From: Candidatus Eiseniibacteriota bacterium
GTDB taxonomy: Bacteria > Eisenbacteria > RBG-16-71-46 > JAGVPR01
Direction: 5' to 3'
Assembly: GCA_020052115.1 (NCBI GenBank)
Contig: JAGVPR010000125.1
Location: 1-24,180, forward strand
Length of the DNA: 24,180 nt
The translations under genes were made by a program, and so were the position numbers. Of the stretch, positions 13,402-22,215 are shown in pieces (within the stretch, counting starts at the first letter, position 1; the number at the start of each line of letters is the position of its first letter). The notes under the pieces were generated by a model. That model did no database searches, was not told the origin of the DNA, and saw only the letters and a list, made by a program, of their open reading frames with translations.

Positions 13402-16095
13402 ATGCTGCGCCGCCTCAAGTCCTGCAGCTCACATCGCTCGGGCTCCATCCCTACCTTGCCGGTCGCTCTCGTTCTGCCTCTGCTCCTCTGCTCCAACGTC
13501 ACGTCCGCTTCGGGTCGTGGCCAGGGGCTATCTTCTCCCGGCGACTCCGAAGCGTCGGTGCCTGACGACACCCACTGGTGGGGCGGCTTCGCCGCAATCG
13601 GGCTTTGCGGGGAGGTGTTTGCCTTGTCAGTCTTCGACGGCCAGCTCATCGCAGCCGGGGCCTTCCCCGGCGATATCGCGCGCTGGGACGGGACCGAGTG
13701 GGACCTCCTGCCGGGCGTTTTTGGAACGGTCCTCACCCTGGGCGAGTACCGAGGGGAGATCATCGCAGGGGGCGACTTCCAAAGCACGTCTTATCCCTGG
13801 GTCTTCAACATCCTGCGCTTCGACGGCCGGGGCTGGCGCGTGATCGGCAACGGCACGAACGGACCGGTTTACGCCGTCGCGACCTATGGCAACGATCTCA
13901 TCGTCGGCGGGGAGTTCACTCAGGCCGGAGGCGTTTCCGCCAACAACATCGCCCTGTGGGATGGAACCGCCTGGCACGCCCTCGCGGGCGGTGTTGATGG
14001 AGCCGTAACGGCGCTTGCGGTCTACCAGGACAAGCTCATCGCCGGAGGGTGGTTTGCACACGCCGACAGTACCGATGCCATCGGCCTCGCAAGCTGGGAC
14101 GGCGCGAACTGGACCGACCTGGGGGCCGACTTTCACAGCGAGTCGCTGAGGGTCACTGTGAGAGCACTCTGCGTCTACGACGATGAACTCATCGTCGGGG
14201 GCAACTTCGAGGAGATGGGCGGCGCTTCTACACGCTACATCGCCCGGTGGAACGGGACCGCGTGGAGCCCCCTGGCATCGGGCGTCGGCAGCGTTGTCGA
14301 CGCCCTCACCACCTTCGAAGGAGCTCTCATCGCCTCCGGGTCTTTTGGCGAAGCGGGAGGCATTGAGGTCAGCGGAATCGCTCGATGGGACGGCCAGTCC
14401 TGGACGGCACTCGGAAGTGGCGTGGGTGCTGGGGCGGTTGCGCTCACCAGCTATGACGGCAAGCTGCTCGCGGGGGGGCTGCTCTTTCTCACACCGCAGA
14501 TCTCTTGTCACCTCGCAGCCTGGGACGGCGCCTCCTGGGATCGCTTCAGTGGAGCGGGCATCAACCACGACGTGCGAGTGCTCGCCGAATTCGAGGGCGC
14601 AATGGTCGCGGGCGGCTACTTCTGGCAAGCCGGGGACTTGGACGTGAGCGCACTGGCACGATGGAACGGGCTCGATTGGGACGAGCTGGGCGGCGGCGTC
14701 AACGGAGAGGTCAATGCGCTCGCCGTCTACGATGGCGAACTCGTGGCCGCCGGGAAGTTTACCGTCGCAGGAAGAACAGCGGCCACAAACATCGCTCGAT
14801 GGGATGGAACGGCCTGGCACGCCATCGGCGAGTGGGACCAGGGACCGATCTACGCTCTGGCCGAGTACAACGGAGATCTGATCGCCGGAGCCGGATCGTC
14901 CATCGAGGACCCACCGCCTTCTCACTACATCATGCGCTGGGATGGCACCGCGTGGCAGCCGCTTGGAACCGGCGCCGACTCTTGGGTGCTCGCCATGACA
15001 CCCTTCGACGGCAGTCTGGTCGCAGCCGGCTACTTTACGCATGCGGGTGGGGTTCCTGCGAGCTTCATCGCCGCATGGGACGGCACTTCCTGGAGGCCTC
15101 TCGGAGCGGGGCTCGATCGAGAAGCCTTGGCTCTCACGATCTATCACGGCCGCCTCATCGTCGGAGGCGCTTTCGCGCGGGCGGGTGCTGTGACCGCCCA
15201 CGGCATCGCAAGCTGGAGCGGCGGCAGCTGGTCAGCCGTGGGATCGGGGGTCTCGCGCGCCCAGGACGCAGCTGTCCGGGCACTGACGATCTACCAGGAC
15301 CGACTCATCGCCGGAGGGGTGTTCGCAGAAGCTGATGGGTCTCCTGCGAACAACGTTGCAGGGTGGAACGGGCACCAATGGAGAGGCCTCGGATCGGGCA
15401 CGAACGGATCGGTGATGTGCCTCGCCCCTCTCGGGAGTGATCGGCTCTTCGTCGGGGGCGGCTTTTCAATCGCCGGCGACAAGCCCTCCTCCCACATCGC
15501 CCGATGGGATGGCTCCATCGTGGCAATCGCACTCGCGCACTTCTCAGCGGAGCGCCGCCCGGGGGGCACGGCGAGCGTGCGCTGGGGGGTCGCGGATGCT
15601 TCGCAGTTCGTCGGGTTCTACGTCTATCGCGCGGATGTCGGAAGCGAGCGCAGGCGAATCAGCGCGCTTGCCATCTCTGGCGCCGCCGAATTCGAGTTCG
15701 TGGACGCTGCGCCGTCTGCCGGAGCCACCAACTACTGGCTCCTGGCCGTCGCACGTGACGGCTCGGAGGAGTGGCTCGGGCCCGTTTTGCTGCCACCGGC
15801 AAGCGACTCTCCCCCCGCCGTGCTCACGCTTTCGGCTGCTCGGCCGAACCCCTTCGGATCCGTCACCACTCTCGCGTACTCCCTTCCGGCACCGTCGTCG
15901 GTTCGCCTCAGGATCCATGACATTCAGGGCCGCACCGTCGTGACGCTCGTTGACGAATGGCGCGAGGCAGGCGCCCATGCGGCGGTCTGGGATGGGCACG
16001 ACGCAGGAGGGCGGCGGGTATCGTCAGGCGCGTACTTGGCTCGTATCGAGGCGGGCGCCCAGGTGAGGATAACGAAACTCGTCGTGACGCACTGA
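13402..16095 (+). CDS. Large secreted beta-propeller protein with FlgD-like sorting tail (third paralog)
   Basis: An 897-residue protein. The signal peptide has a hydrophobic core L-P-V-A-L-V-L-P-L-L-L and ends near N-V-T-S-A-S-G. The body has about a dozen repeats, e.g. I-A-R-W-D-G-T-x-W, then L-x-x-Y-x-G-x-L-I-A-G-G-x-F, with A-G-G-V-x-A-x-x-I linkers, as in the two duplicated paralogs. Near residues 720-800 there is an Fn3-like stretch (F-V-G-F-Y-V-Y-R-A-D-V-G, then Y-W-L-L-A-V-A-R-D-G). The C-terminus is a FlgD-like tail: A-R-P-N-P-F, I-H-D-I-Q-G-R-T-V-V-T-L-V, A-A-V-W-D-G-H-D-A-G-G, G-A-Y-L-A-R-I. It is on the opposite strand from the other two and clearly diverged from both, so it is an older duplicate. 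AGGAGT lies 7 bases before the ATG. The relic at 2385-2640 most resembles this paralog. Confidence 0.88.
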   Translation: MLRRLKSCSSHRSGSIPTLPVALVLPLLLCSNVTSASGRGQGLSSPGDSEASVPDDTHWWGGFAAIGLCGEVFALSVFDGQLIAAGAFPGDIARWDGTEWDLLPGVFGTVLTLGEYRGEIIAGGDFQSTSYPWVFNILRFDGRGWRVIGNGTNGPVYAVATYGNDLIVGGEFTQAGGVSANNIALWDGTAWHALAGGVDGAVTALAVYQDKLIAGGWFAHADSTDAIGLASWDGANWTDLGADFHSESLRVTVRALCVYDDELIVGGNFEEMGGASTRYIARWNGTAWSPLASGVGSVVDALTTFEGALIASGSFGEAGGIEVSGIARWDGQSWTALGSGVGAGAVALTSYDGKLLAGGLLFLTPQISCHLAAWDGASWDRFSGAGINHDVRVLAEFEGAMVAGGYFWQAGDLDVSALARWNGLDWDELGGGVNGEVNALAVYDGELVAAGKFTVAGRTAATNIARWDGTAWHAIGEWDQGPIYALAEYNGDLIAGAGSSIEDPPPSHYIMRWDGTAWQPLGTGADSWVLAMTPFDGSLVAAGYFTHAGGVPASFIAAWDGTSWRPLGAGLDREALALTIYHGRLIVGGAFARAGAVTAHGIASWSGGSWSAVGSGVSRAQDAAVRALTIYQDRLIAGGVFAEADGSPANNVAGWNGHQWRGLGSGTNGSVMCLAPLGSDRLFVGGGFSIAGDKPSSHIARWDGSIVAIALAHFSAERRPGGTASVRWGVADASQFVGFYVYRADVGSERRRISALAISGAAEFEFVDAAPSAGATNYWLLAVARDGSEEWLGPVLLPPASDSPPAVLTLSAARPNPFGSVTTLAYSLPAPSSVRLRIHDIQGRTVVTLVDEWREAGAHAAVWDGHDAGGRRVSSGAYLARIEAGAQVRITKLVVTH

Positions 16096-16143
16096 TCGGC
16101 TACTCTGTCGGATCGGCGGCTCAGCTCGCAGGTCAACACGAGC

Positions 16144-16165
16144 GTGGCCGGACGCCCACGGCCAC
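16144..16165 (+). terminator. Hairpin downstream of the third propeller gene
   Basis: GTGGCCG and CGGCCAC form a 7-bp stem with an 8-base loop, 48 bases after the stop codon. A stronger hairpin follows. Confidence 0.35.
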
Positions 16166-16175
16166 CCAGCCGTGT

Positions 16176-16208
16176 CGGCGCCGCGGCCTGGACAAGGCCC
16201 CGGCGCCG
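16176..16208 (+). terminator. Strong GC hairpin between the third propeller gene and the lipoprotein gene
   Basis: CGGCGCCG-C-GGCCT pairs with AGGCC-C-CGGCGCCG around a GGACA loop: 8 + 5 bp with one C-C mismatch. It lies 80 bases after one stop codon and 66 before the next start. No T-run follows, so termination is likely but not certain. Confidence 0.5.
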
Positions 16209-16274
16209 CAGTATCGTGATTCCGTCATTCTGCCAGCCCGCCCAAATGTGCGTCGGCAATCGCGGGAGGTGCAC

Positions 16275-17090
16275 ATGCGACTGTTTATCCCACTTCTCTG
16301 CATCGTTCTGGCCGGCTGCGGCGGCGACGGTGATTCCGGAAGCAAACCACAGACCACGCAGCACACGCTTCTGGTAACCAAGCTCGGCGTCGGGTCCGGC
16401 CGCGTGACCTCGAGTCCGGCCGGCATCGACTGCGGCTCCGACTGCTCTGCGGCATTCGCCAACGGTGATTCAGTCTCCCTGACGGCGGCTGCTGCCGAGA
16501 ACTCTAACTTCGTCGGATGGGGCGGCGATGCATCGGGAACTGACGATGCCGTCACGATCGTCATGACCGAGGACAAGACCGTGTCGGCGGCCTTCGACGA
16601 GGTGCCGCCCGCTCAGGTCGGTCTCGTCAACGGGGACTTCGAGCAGGGGCCCGGGGTCGGGTGGACTCAGGAGCCCTCGGCGCTCATCCTTCTCGCGTCG
16701 TCCTTCGGCATCTCGGCCTACTCGGGGCAGTACGTCGCGATCTTCGGGCCGTCCGATGACAACCGACACTCGGCGAGCATGGAGCAGGTGCTGACCCTGC
16801 CCGGCACGACGCCGCTTTACCTCAAACTCGCCGTTTGGATCTACTCCGAGGAGATCTGCGACATCCCATGGTATGACGACTTCGGTTTCTATGTGAACGG
16901 CGTGGCCGTCGAGAGGAACGATCGGCTCTGCAACACGCACAACACGGACGGATGGACCCGGGGTTCGATCAGCATCAGCCAGTACGCCGGACAGAGGGTC
17001 ACGTTCCGCTTCGAGATCTTCTCGAACGCGGGCGATCCGCTCGCGAGTTGGGTGGGGATAGACGCCCTCGAGATCAGCACGACGCCCTAG
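16275..17090 (+). CDS. Lipoprotein with InlB-B/Flg_new_2-like repeat and jelly-roll domain
   Basis: A 271-residue protein. The signal peptide ends in a lipobox L-A-G-C with the lipidated Cys at 15. Residues about 30-110 match the bacterial repeat of the divergent InlB-B/Flg_new_2 type: G-S-G-R-V-T-S-S-P-A-G-I-D-C, C-S-A-A-F-A-N-G-D-S-V-S-L-T-A, F-V-G-W-G-G-D and M-T-E-D-K-T-V-S-A-A-F. Residues about 117-268 look like a MAM/carbohydrate-binding-type jelly roll: V-N-G-D-F-E, S-G-Q-Y-V-A-I-F-G, L-Y-L-K-L-A-V-W, V-T-F-R-F-E-I and W-V-G-I-D-A-L-E-I. It is probably surface-exposed; the ligand is unknown. GGGAGGT lies 4 bases before the ATG at 16275, which rules out the longer frame that overlaps the upstream gene. 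It converges on propeller copy B 118 bases away. Confidence 0.85.
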   Translation: MRLFIPLLCIVLAGCGGDGDSGSKPQTTQHTLLVTKLGVGSGRVTSSPAGIDCGSDCSAAFANGDSVSLTAAAAENSNFVGWGGDASGTDDAVTIVMTEDKTVSAAFDEVPPAQVGLVNGDFEQGPGVGWTQEPSALILLASSFGISAYSGQYVAIFGPSDDNRHSASMEQVLTLPGTTPLYLKLAVWIYSEEICDIPWYDDFGFYVNGVAVERNDRLCNTHNTDGWTRGSISISQYAGQRVTFRFEIFSNAGDPLASWVGIDALEISTTP

Positions 17091-17208
17091 TGAGGCGTCC
17101 ACGACAAGGGCGTCACGCTCCGCCTGTCATGCACATGAACAGCGATCTTGGAGCGCGAAGATCGAGGGTCTCGCGCCAACCGCACGGACCAACGCAGTTC
17201 GGTCTCGC

Positions 17209-19842
17209 CTACCGAACCCGCACGAATCTCGCAGTTCGCAATTCCCGGCCGGCCTGGAGACGCATCCAGTACACGCCCGCCGCGAGCCGGCGGCCTCCGG
17301 CGCCTCGCCCGTCCCATTCGACCGTGCAAGGACCAGGACCGATGAACCCGCTCCGCAACGTGGCGACGGTTCTTCCCGATGGATCAAAGACCTCGATTCG
17401 CGCCCGAAAGGGGGCCGGGAGGTTGAAAGAGAATGACACGGGCCCCCATGCCGGGTTCGGGACGGCCCGAACATCGCGAAGCGGCCATAGCTCGCTGGTG
17501 GAAGGCAGATGCGCAGGGCCGAACCAGGCCATGTGATCGCCGGTGTACGAGACCTGTTCCATCCAGTAATCGGCCGCGCCGAGCCGCGCAGTGGAGTCGC
17601 TGAACGCATAGTCGCGCCGGCCGCTGAGGGGCGTGGCCGTCAGCAACGCCCTCTCGTATCCAGGATCCTCACGATAGAGAAGGTACGAAAGCGACTCTGC
17701 GCCGTCCATCATCTCGCAGACGACCCCGACGGACGCTCCCGACCGGAATGCGGTGAAGCGCCGTGGCGCCATCGGGGATTCGACCTCCTCCCAGAGCGCC
17801 ACGCCCCATGCGGAAACGTCCCCCGTGGACGTGAAGCTCCCGCCCACGGCGAGGTCTAGCTCGTTCGTCGCGATGCTGGAGACGCCGTTCCGAGGGCTGC
17901 CTTGGATCGGAGTCCAGGCGCCATCCTTGAAGCGAATGAGCCCCCTCTGGCTCGGATAGCCCGGCATGCGGAAGCTGCCGCCGCAGATGAGATTGCCTTT
18001 ATGCATGCCGAGGCAGCCGATCGTTCCCTCGGGGACCTCGATCTGTGACCAATTCTCGCCTTCCCATCGCCAGAGGTCGAGAAAGTCGCCTGCGTATAGC
18101 CCCTCCGGAGTGCTCCGCAATTCCGACATTCGACGGCCGAAGTCCCTGGCAACCCCCCACCAGTGGGCTCCATCCCACTCGGTCACGTGGGACGTGAAAT
18201 CGCCCGCGGCGTAGAGGATCCCGTCGTGGACCTCGAGCGCGAGCACCGTACCGTCGAGGTCGCTCCCCATCGGCTCCCAGCTCGTGCCGTCCCAGCGCGC
18301 CACGAATCGGGCTCGCATCTCTCCCGCTCGCTCGAAACGCCCGCCGGCGATGAGGGCCCCATTGTAGACGGTGAGCGCGGCCACGAAGCCATCTTGCAGG
18401 CCCGGTCCAAGCGCCCGCCACGCTGATCCATCCCAGGACGCGATCCCGCTCGCCGGCAATCCGCCCGCCTCCGTGAACACACCAGCGGCAACGATCCCGT
18501 CGCCGTAGGTCGTGAGCGCAGAGACGTAGCCGTTCAGGCCGGACGCCAAGGGTTCCCAGCGTCCCCGCTCGAGGACGGCCACGTTGTTCATCACCCGTCC
18601 GCCGGCGCGAATGAACAAACCTCCCGCGACCAGCCGGCCGTCCCAGTAGGCCAGTGCCCTGACGCCGCCGTCGATGCCCTGCCCGCCGGTGGCGACCTCA
18701 CCCCATGCGGATCCGTCCCAGCGGGCGATAGACCTCGCCAACACGGCTCCGGCGCGACCGAAATGCCCCGCGACGTAGACGTGTCCCTGATACTCCGCCA
18801 TCGCGTTGGCTCGCGGAGGGTCGGCGAGGGTGATCGGGTCGTTGTCGAGCCCGCCGGCCGGCATCGGCACCCACGCCGATCCGTCATAGAGAGCGATCGA
18901 GTGAGAGCGGTTGCCCCCCGGTCCCCAGAAACAGCCGGCAACGATGACGCCATCGCCGTACGGGAGAATCGCCTCGGGCCGCTGCGACCCGAAGGTCCAG
19001 TCGTTACTCCATCCGCCCGGGAGATCGTTCCAGCCGGTCCCGTCCCAGAAGCACAGTGCTCCGAGCGGGTCGCCGTGCAGGTCATCGAGACATAGATTGG
19101 TGCCGCCCGCGTACATCCGGTCGCCCACGACCTGGAGCATCGTGATGTCCGGACCGTACTCGAACTGGGGAATGGGATGGCACGTCGTCAAGGGCGCCCA
19201 CGCAGAGCCCTCCCATCGCCAGACGAACGCGTAACGATCGCGACTATCAACCGTGAGCACCCCGAAACATGCCGCGAACAGCTCGCCGCGATAGACGGCC
19301 AGGCTGACGATGTCTCCCCAGACGAACACGTCGCCCATCTGTGTCCACTCCGTGCCGTCCCAGCGCATCACGCGGGCGGCGTCCCCTTCGTAGTATCCGG
19401 CGGTCCCGGCGACCAAATCGCCGTTGAACGTGGCGACGGCACGGACCGAAGGGGTCACCCCATCACCGAGCGGATGCCATGAGGCGCCGTCCCATCGCGC
19501 GATGTTGCGGGCCGTCGCGTCTCCGGCCCCCTGGAAGGAGCCGGCAGCGATCAGGTCGGCGCCGTATTCGACGAGGGCGCGCACGTTCCCATCAATCCCA
19601 CCGCCGAGTGCGGACCATTCGGATCCGTCGAACCGCGCGATGCCCCGCGAGAACGTGGGGCCGATGCTCGAGAACTCGCCGCCGGCGTAGAGCGCGCCGT
19701 CATGAACGAGCAGAGCCGAGACTTCGCCGTCCGGGCCGTTCAAATAGAAGCGATCGGACCAGGAGCCGCCGGCGGCGGCGCTTGAAGGAACCGCGAGCAG
19801 AAGCAGAAAGACCGGGCAGAACCGCGCAAATATCCGAGTCAC
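17209..19842 (-). CDS. Large secreted beta-propeller protein with FlgD-like sorting tail (copy B)
   Basis: About 877 residues, same architecture as the product of 6054-8654: signal peptide (F-L-L-L-L-A-V-P-S-S-A-A-A), a dozen W-D-G-S-x-W / L-I-A-G-G-x-F blades, a short Fn3-like segment, then a FlgD-like tail ending in A-A-G-V-Y-W-M-R-L. The first 60 residues after the signal peptide and the last 190 are nearly identical to copy A. The blades between differ at many positions and in length. Start: GTG at 19842 sits 5 bases after GGAGGG. Another GTG at 19848 abuts the ribosome-binding site and is too close. The residue that is ATG in copy A is ATA here. The role is presumably exported ligand binding. 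Confidence 0.88.
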   Translation of the reverse strand: MTRIFARFCPVFLLLLAVPSSAAAGGSWSDRFYLNGPDGEVSALLVHDGALYAGGEFSSIGPTFSRGIARFDGSEWSALGGGIDGNVRALVEYGADLIAAGSFQGAGDATARNIARWDGASWHPLGDGVTPSVRAVATFNGDLVAGTAGYYEGDAARVMRWDGTEWTQMGDVFVWGDIVSLAVYRGELFAACFGVLTVDSRDRYAFVWRWEGSAWAPLTTCHPIPQFEYGPDITMLQVVGDRMYAGGTNLCLDDLHGDPLGALCFWDGTGWNDLPGGWSNDWTFGSQRPEAILPYGDGVIVAGCFWGPGGNRSHSIALYDGSAWVPMPAGGLDNDPITLADPPRANAMAEYQGHVYVAGHFGRAGAVLARSIARWDGSAWGEVATGGQGIDGGVRALAYWDGRLVAGGLFIRAGGRVMNNVAVLERGRWEPLASGLNGYVSALTTYGDGIVAAGVFTEAGGLPASGIASWDGSAWRALGPGLQDGFVAALTVYNGALIAGGRFERAGEMRARFVARWDGTSWEPMGSDLDGTVLALEVHDGILYAAGDFTSHVTEWDGAHWWGVARDFGRRMSELRSTPEGLYAGDFLDLWRWEGENWSQIEVPEGTIGCLGMHKGNLICGGSFRMPGYPSQRGLIRFKDGAWTPIQGSPRNGVSSIATNELDLAVGGSFTSTGDVSAWGVALWEEVESPMAPRRFTAFRSGASVGVVCEMMDGAESLSYLLYREDPGYERALLTATPLSGRRDYAFSDSTARLGAADYWMEQVSYTGDHMAWFGPAHLPSTSELWPLRDVRAVPNPAWGPVSFSFNLPAPFRARIEVFDPSGRTVATLRSGFIGPGPCTVEWDGRGAGGRRLAAGVYWMRLQAGRELRTARFVRVR

Positions 19843-19964
19843 GGCCACCCTCCCTTCGGGACTTCACGCATGGAGGGACCATCGAACAGGCACTGCAATG
19901 ATACACCCTTGGCGAGGTGGAGGGAGGCCTGGTCGCGGCTTGACCCTGGAGCCCACATGCAGAA

Positions 19965-19992
19965 AGCCCCTCGATCTTCTGATCGAAGGGCT
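19965..19992 (-). other. Conserved leader hairpin, copy B
   Basis: AGCCCCTCGAT (19965-19975) and ATCGAAGGGCT (19982-19992) form an 11-bp stem with a 6-base loop. Compared with copy A, GG became AT and adds two pairs. One T-to-C change gives a G-U pair when read on the minus strand but a C-A mismatch on the + strand, so an RNA made from the minus strand keeps the fold. Confidence 0.45.
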
Positions 19993-20255
19993 GCATTTCC
20001 AGTATGGCGGGGCACACCGGTGCCTCAAATCAAACGCGAGGTTCGCGGTGGGCCTGGAGAGGGTCGAGAGCCCCTCATGGGGGACATCTACGGGGCTCTC
20101 GCGGTCGGCTTGCCGGAACGGACAGTCTACGAACCCTTATCTGTTCTGACCGTACACTTCTAGCCACCCACCACTCATGGGGTGATCGCAACCACATGGT
20201 CGAGCATGAGGATCTCGGCGACCTGCACCACCACTCCGAACGCGTCGCGGCCTGA

Positions 20256-20678
20256 CGCAGTCGCGGCCTCGCTCCGTCGCCCCACCCTTGCAGCCGAAGT
20301 ACGCCCGATCCGCACTCCGGAATCCAGGAGCCGAGGCGCCGGCATCCCTCGACCTTGGCCGCGCCCCCGTGTGACCGTCCGGCAGTGCTCTCGCCGCCGG
20401 GCGCCGCCGGCTCGACTCACGTCTGACCGAGGCAATTTCGATCTTCCGGACGGACAGTTGCTGCTCCAGTCGCACCCGCCAGACCGACGTGTCCAACTCT
20501 TGGCGCTCGATTGGCTGCCTCATTCTTCAAGGTCAAGTCACATTCCTGCTTGACCCAGAATTCTGATCGCGGTAACCTCTCTGTGCTCATTTTCGCTCAA
20601 GAGCGGACCCGTAGCTGGTGTCTGCTCCCGTCGCTCTGCCGCGTGTCGCTGGGAGCATCCTGACATGAGGAGGGACGA
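20256..20678. other. Intergenic region upstream of the BNR-like protein
   Basis: No gene is supported in these 420 bases. A weak candidate promoter lies at 20550-20578. The stretch from 20256 to about 20530 is neither part of the duplication nor recognisable. Confidence 0.35.
20550..20578 (+). promoter_or_regulatory. Weak candidate promoter for the BNR-like secreted protein
   Basis: TTGACC and TAACCT are separated by 17 bases, about 100 bases before the start at 20679. The -35 is good, the -10 is poor. Confidence 0.3.
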
Positions 20679-22163
20679 ATGAAAACGAGCGTCTGCATAA
20701 CGCTGAGCACCGGTGGCCTGCTTGCGACCTCAGCTCTGGCTTGGGCACTCCGGTGGCAGCAACCCCCCGGTCAGATCAGCTCCGACGAAGCCTCGCTCGT
20801 CTACAATTCGTCACGGCCTGCCGTTGCCGAGGGATTCAGCAAGATCCACGCCGTGTGGACTAGTGCCAGAGACTGCTCGGGCGACATACCCGGGAGCGGA
20901 GAGATCTACTACCGACGCTGGAATGGCTCGTCATGGGACGCCGAAAAGCATTTCACTGGTCTCGACTGCTACCCTTCCGCATACGCTTCAATTGGCCTCG
21001 ATTCCGAAGGCTACTTGCACATCGCGTGGCAAGACGGCAGGGAGGGCGCTTTGGAGATCTACTATGAGAACTGCAACGCAAGCAACTGCCAGCCCGATTC
21101 TACCCACGAGACCATGCTTACAACCAGCACTGGCACGGCGGATCTTGTCAGCCTCGCCGTCGATACGGCAGACAACGTTCACATCGTCTGGCGGGACAGC
21201 AGACCTGGAGTTGAGGAAGTATTCTGGAAATACTGGAACGGCAGCTCCTGGAGCACTGACTCGCTTCTCTCCCCTGACGATGATGCCGTGTCGGAATACC
21301 CCTCGATTGCAGCTGACAAACTGGGCAACGTTCACTGCGTTTGGCAAGATTGGCGAAGCGGATTTGACGAAGTCTACTACAGGAAATGGACTCCGTCAGG
21401 CGGCTGGCAGACTGAGACATCCCTGACACCTCCAGATTCCCTTGAATCCGGTAATCCGAGTGTCGCCGCCGACAGCCTCGTCCACGTCGTTTGGGGCGAT
21501 GAGAGCGATGGCCAGGTCCATTACAGACGCTGGAACTCGGGCTGGGAGGATGAGGTTGTCATCAGTGACGGTGCCGCCCGTGCAACGAATCCCGCGATTG
21601 CCGCTGCCTCTGGTCGCGTCCATGTGACTTGGTGGGACATCATCCAGCAATCGACCAGCCAGATCTTCTACACGCAGTTCAGCGGATCGTCTTGGCATGC
21701 TGTGGATACGCTCACAGGTGCTGATATCTACTCGGACATGCCATCCGTGGCTGTCGCGGGCAACGTCACTCATGTTCTCTACGAAGTGGATATGGATGGG
21801 AATACGACCGGCATCTTTCACTTGAGAGGCTCCCGATTCGTCCCCGCCGATTCGCTGGAGTCGCGTGGGGCGGGTGATCGCGAAGCAAGCGCCGGCCTTG
21901 GACCTGCCGTGGGAGTTGACTGGTCTATCAATGCAGGCCGGGACCAAATCACCATCGCTTGTCGCGCCCAGCATCTCACGCGGGCTTCGCAGTTTGCGCG
22001 GGTGTTCGACGTCGAAGGCAGGCTGGTCGCTTCACGGCGCATCGAGCCGACTATGCGATCTGCCGAGATGACGTTCCGCAATCGCCTTGCTGCCGGCGTG
22101 TACTTCGTAGTGGTGGGAGACGATAAGGCGACGATTATGAAGAGGGCAGTAATTGTCCGGTGA
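20679..22163 (+). CDS. Secreted BNR/sialidase-like beta-propeller protein with sorting-type tail
   Basis: A 494-residue protein with an N-terminal signal segment ending near S-A-L-A-W-A. At least five propeller blades follow the pattern P-S-(I/V)-A-x-D-x-x-G-x-(V/L)-H-x-x-W-x-D-x-R-x-G-x-x-E-(I/V)-Y-Y-x-x-W, e.g. L-H-I-A-W-Q-D-G-R-E-G, V-H-I-V-W-R-D-S-R-P-G and V-H-C-V-W-Q-D-W-R-S-G. These resemble Asp-box-poor BNR or PQQ-like exo-sialidase folds, with no catalytic residues visible. The C-terminal 80 residues (A-R-V-F-D-V-E-G-R-L-V-A-S, L-A-A-G-V-Y-F-V-V-V, A-V-I-V-R) are a sorting-type tail that lacks the usual P-N-P-F. Start: GAGGAGGG ending 4 bases before the ATG. The sequence is visibly less GC-biased at third codon positions than its neighbours. 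It lies 52 bases upstream of the next gene, so a two-gene unit is likely. Confidence 0.83.
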   Translation: MKTSVCITLSTGGLLATSALAWALRWQQPPGQISSDEASLVYNSSRPAVAEGFSKIHAVWTSARDCSGDIPGSGEIYYRRWNGSSWDAEKHFTGLDCYPSAYASIGLDSEGYLHIAWQDGREGALEIYYENCNASNCQPDSTHETMLTTSTGTADLVSLAVDTADNVHIVWRDSRPGVEEVFWKYWNGSSWSTDSLLSPDDDAVSEYPSIAADKLGNVHCVWQDWRSGFDEVYYRKWTPSGGWQTETSLTPPDSLESGNPSVAADSLVHVVWGDESDGQVHYRRWNSGWEDEVVISDGAARATNPAIAAASGRVHVTWWDIIQQSTSQIFYTQFSGSSWHAVDTLTGADIYSDMPSVAVAGNVTHVLYEVDMDGNTTGIFHLRGSRFVPADSLESRGAGDREASAGLGPAVGVDWSINAGRDQITIACRAQHLTRASQFARVFDVEGRLVASRRIEPTMRSAEMTFRNRLAAGVYFVVVGDDKATIMKRAVIVR

Positions 22164-22215
22164 TTGCGTTGCATGCTCGCCGGCCCTTATCGCTCAGAGT
22201 TGGAGGATAACCGCG

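Larger units (their letters stand above)
17191..20255. repeat. Segmental duplication, copy B
   Basis: Direct repeat of 6040-9058, about 11.15 kb apart and in the same orientation. It contains the second propeller gene and about 410 bases upstream. Relative to copy A the upstream part has a 3-base deletion near 20038, at least one single-base deletion, and a replaced stretch between about 20110 and 20160. The match ends with GCGTCGCGGCCTGA. Confidence 0.8.

Noticed and set aside
13627..15201. 524-residue minus-strand frame
   Set aside because: It is antisense to the third propeller gene. The repeats and composition leave the opposite strand open; it has no start signal or family likeness.
17081..17099. 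GACGCC/GGCGTC hairpin at the lipoprotein stop codon
   Set aside because: A 6-bp stem spanning the stop codon without a T-run is too weak to call a terminator.
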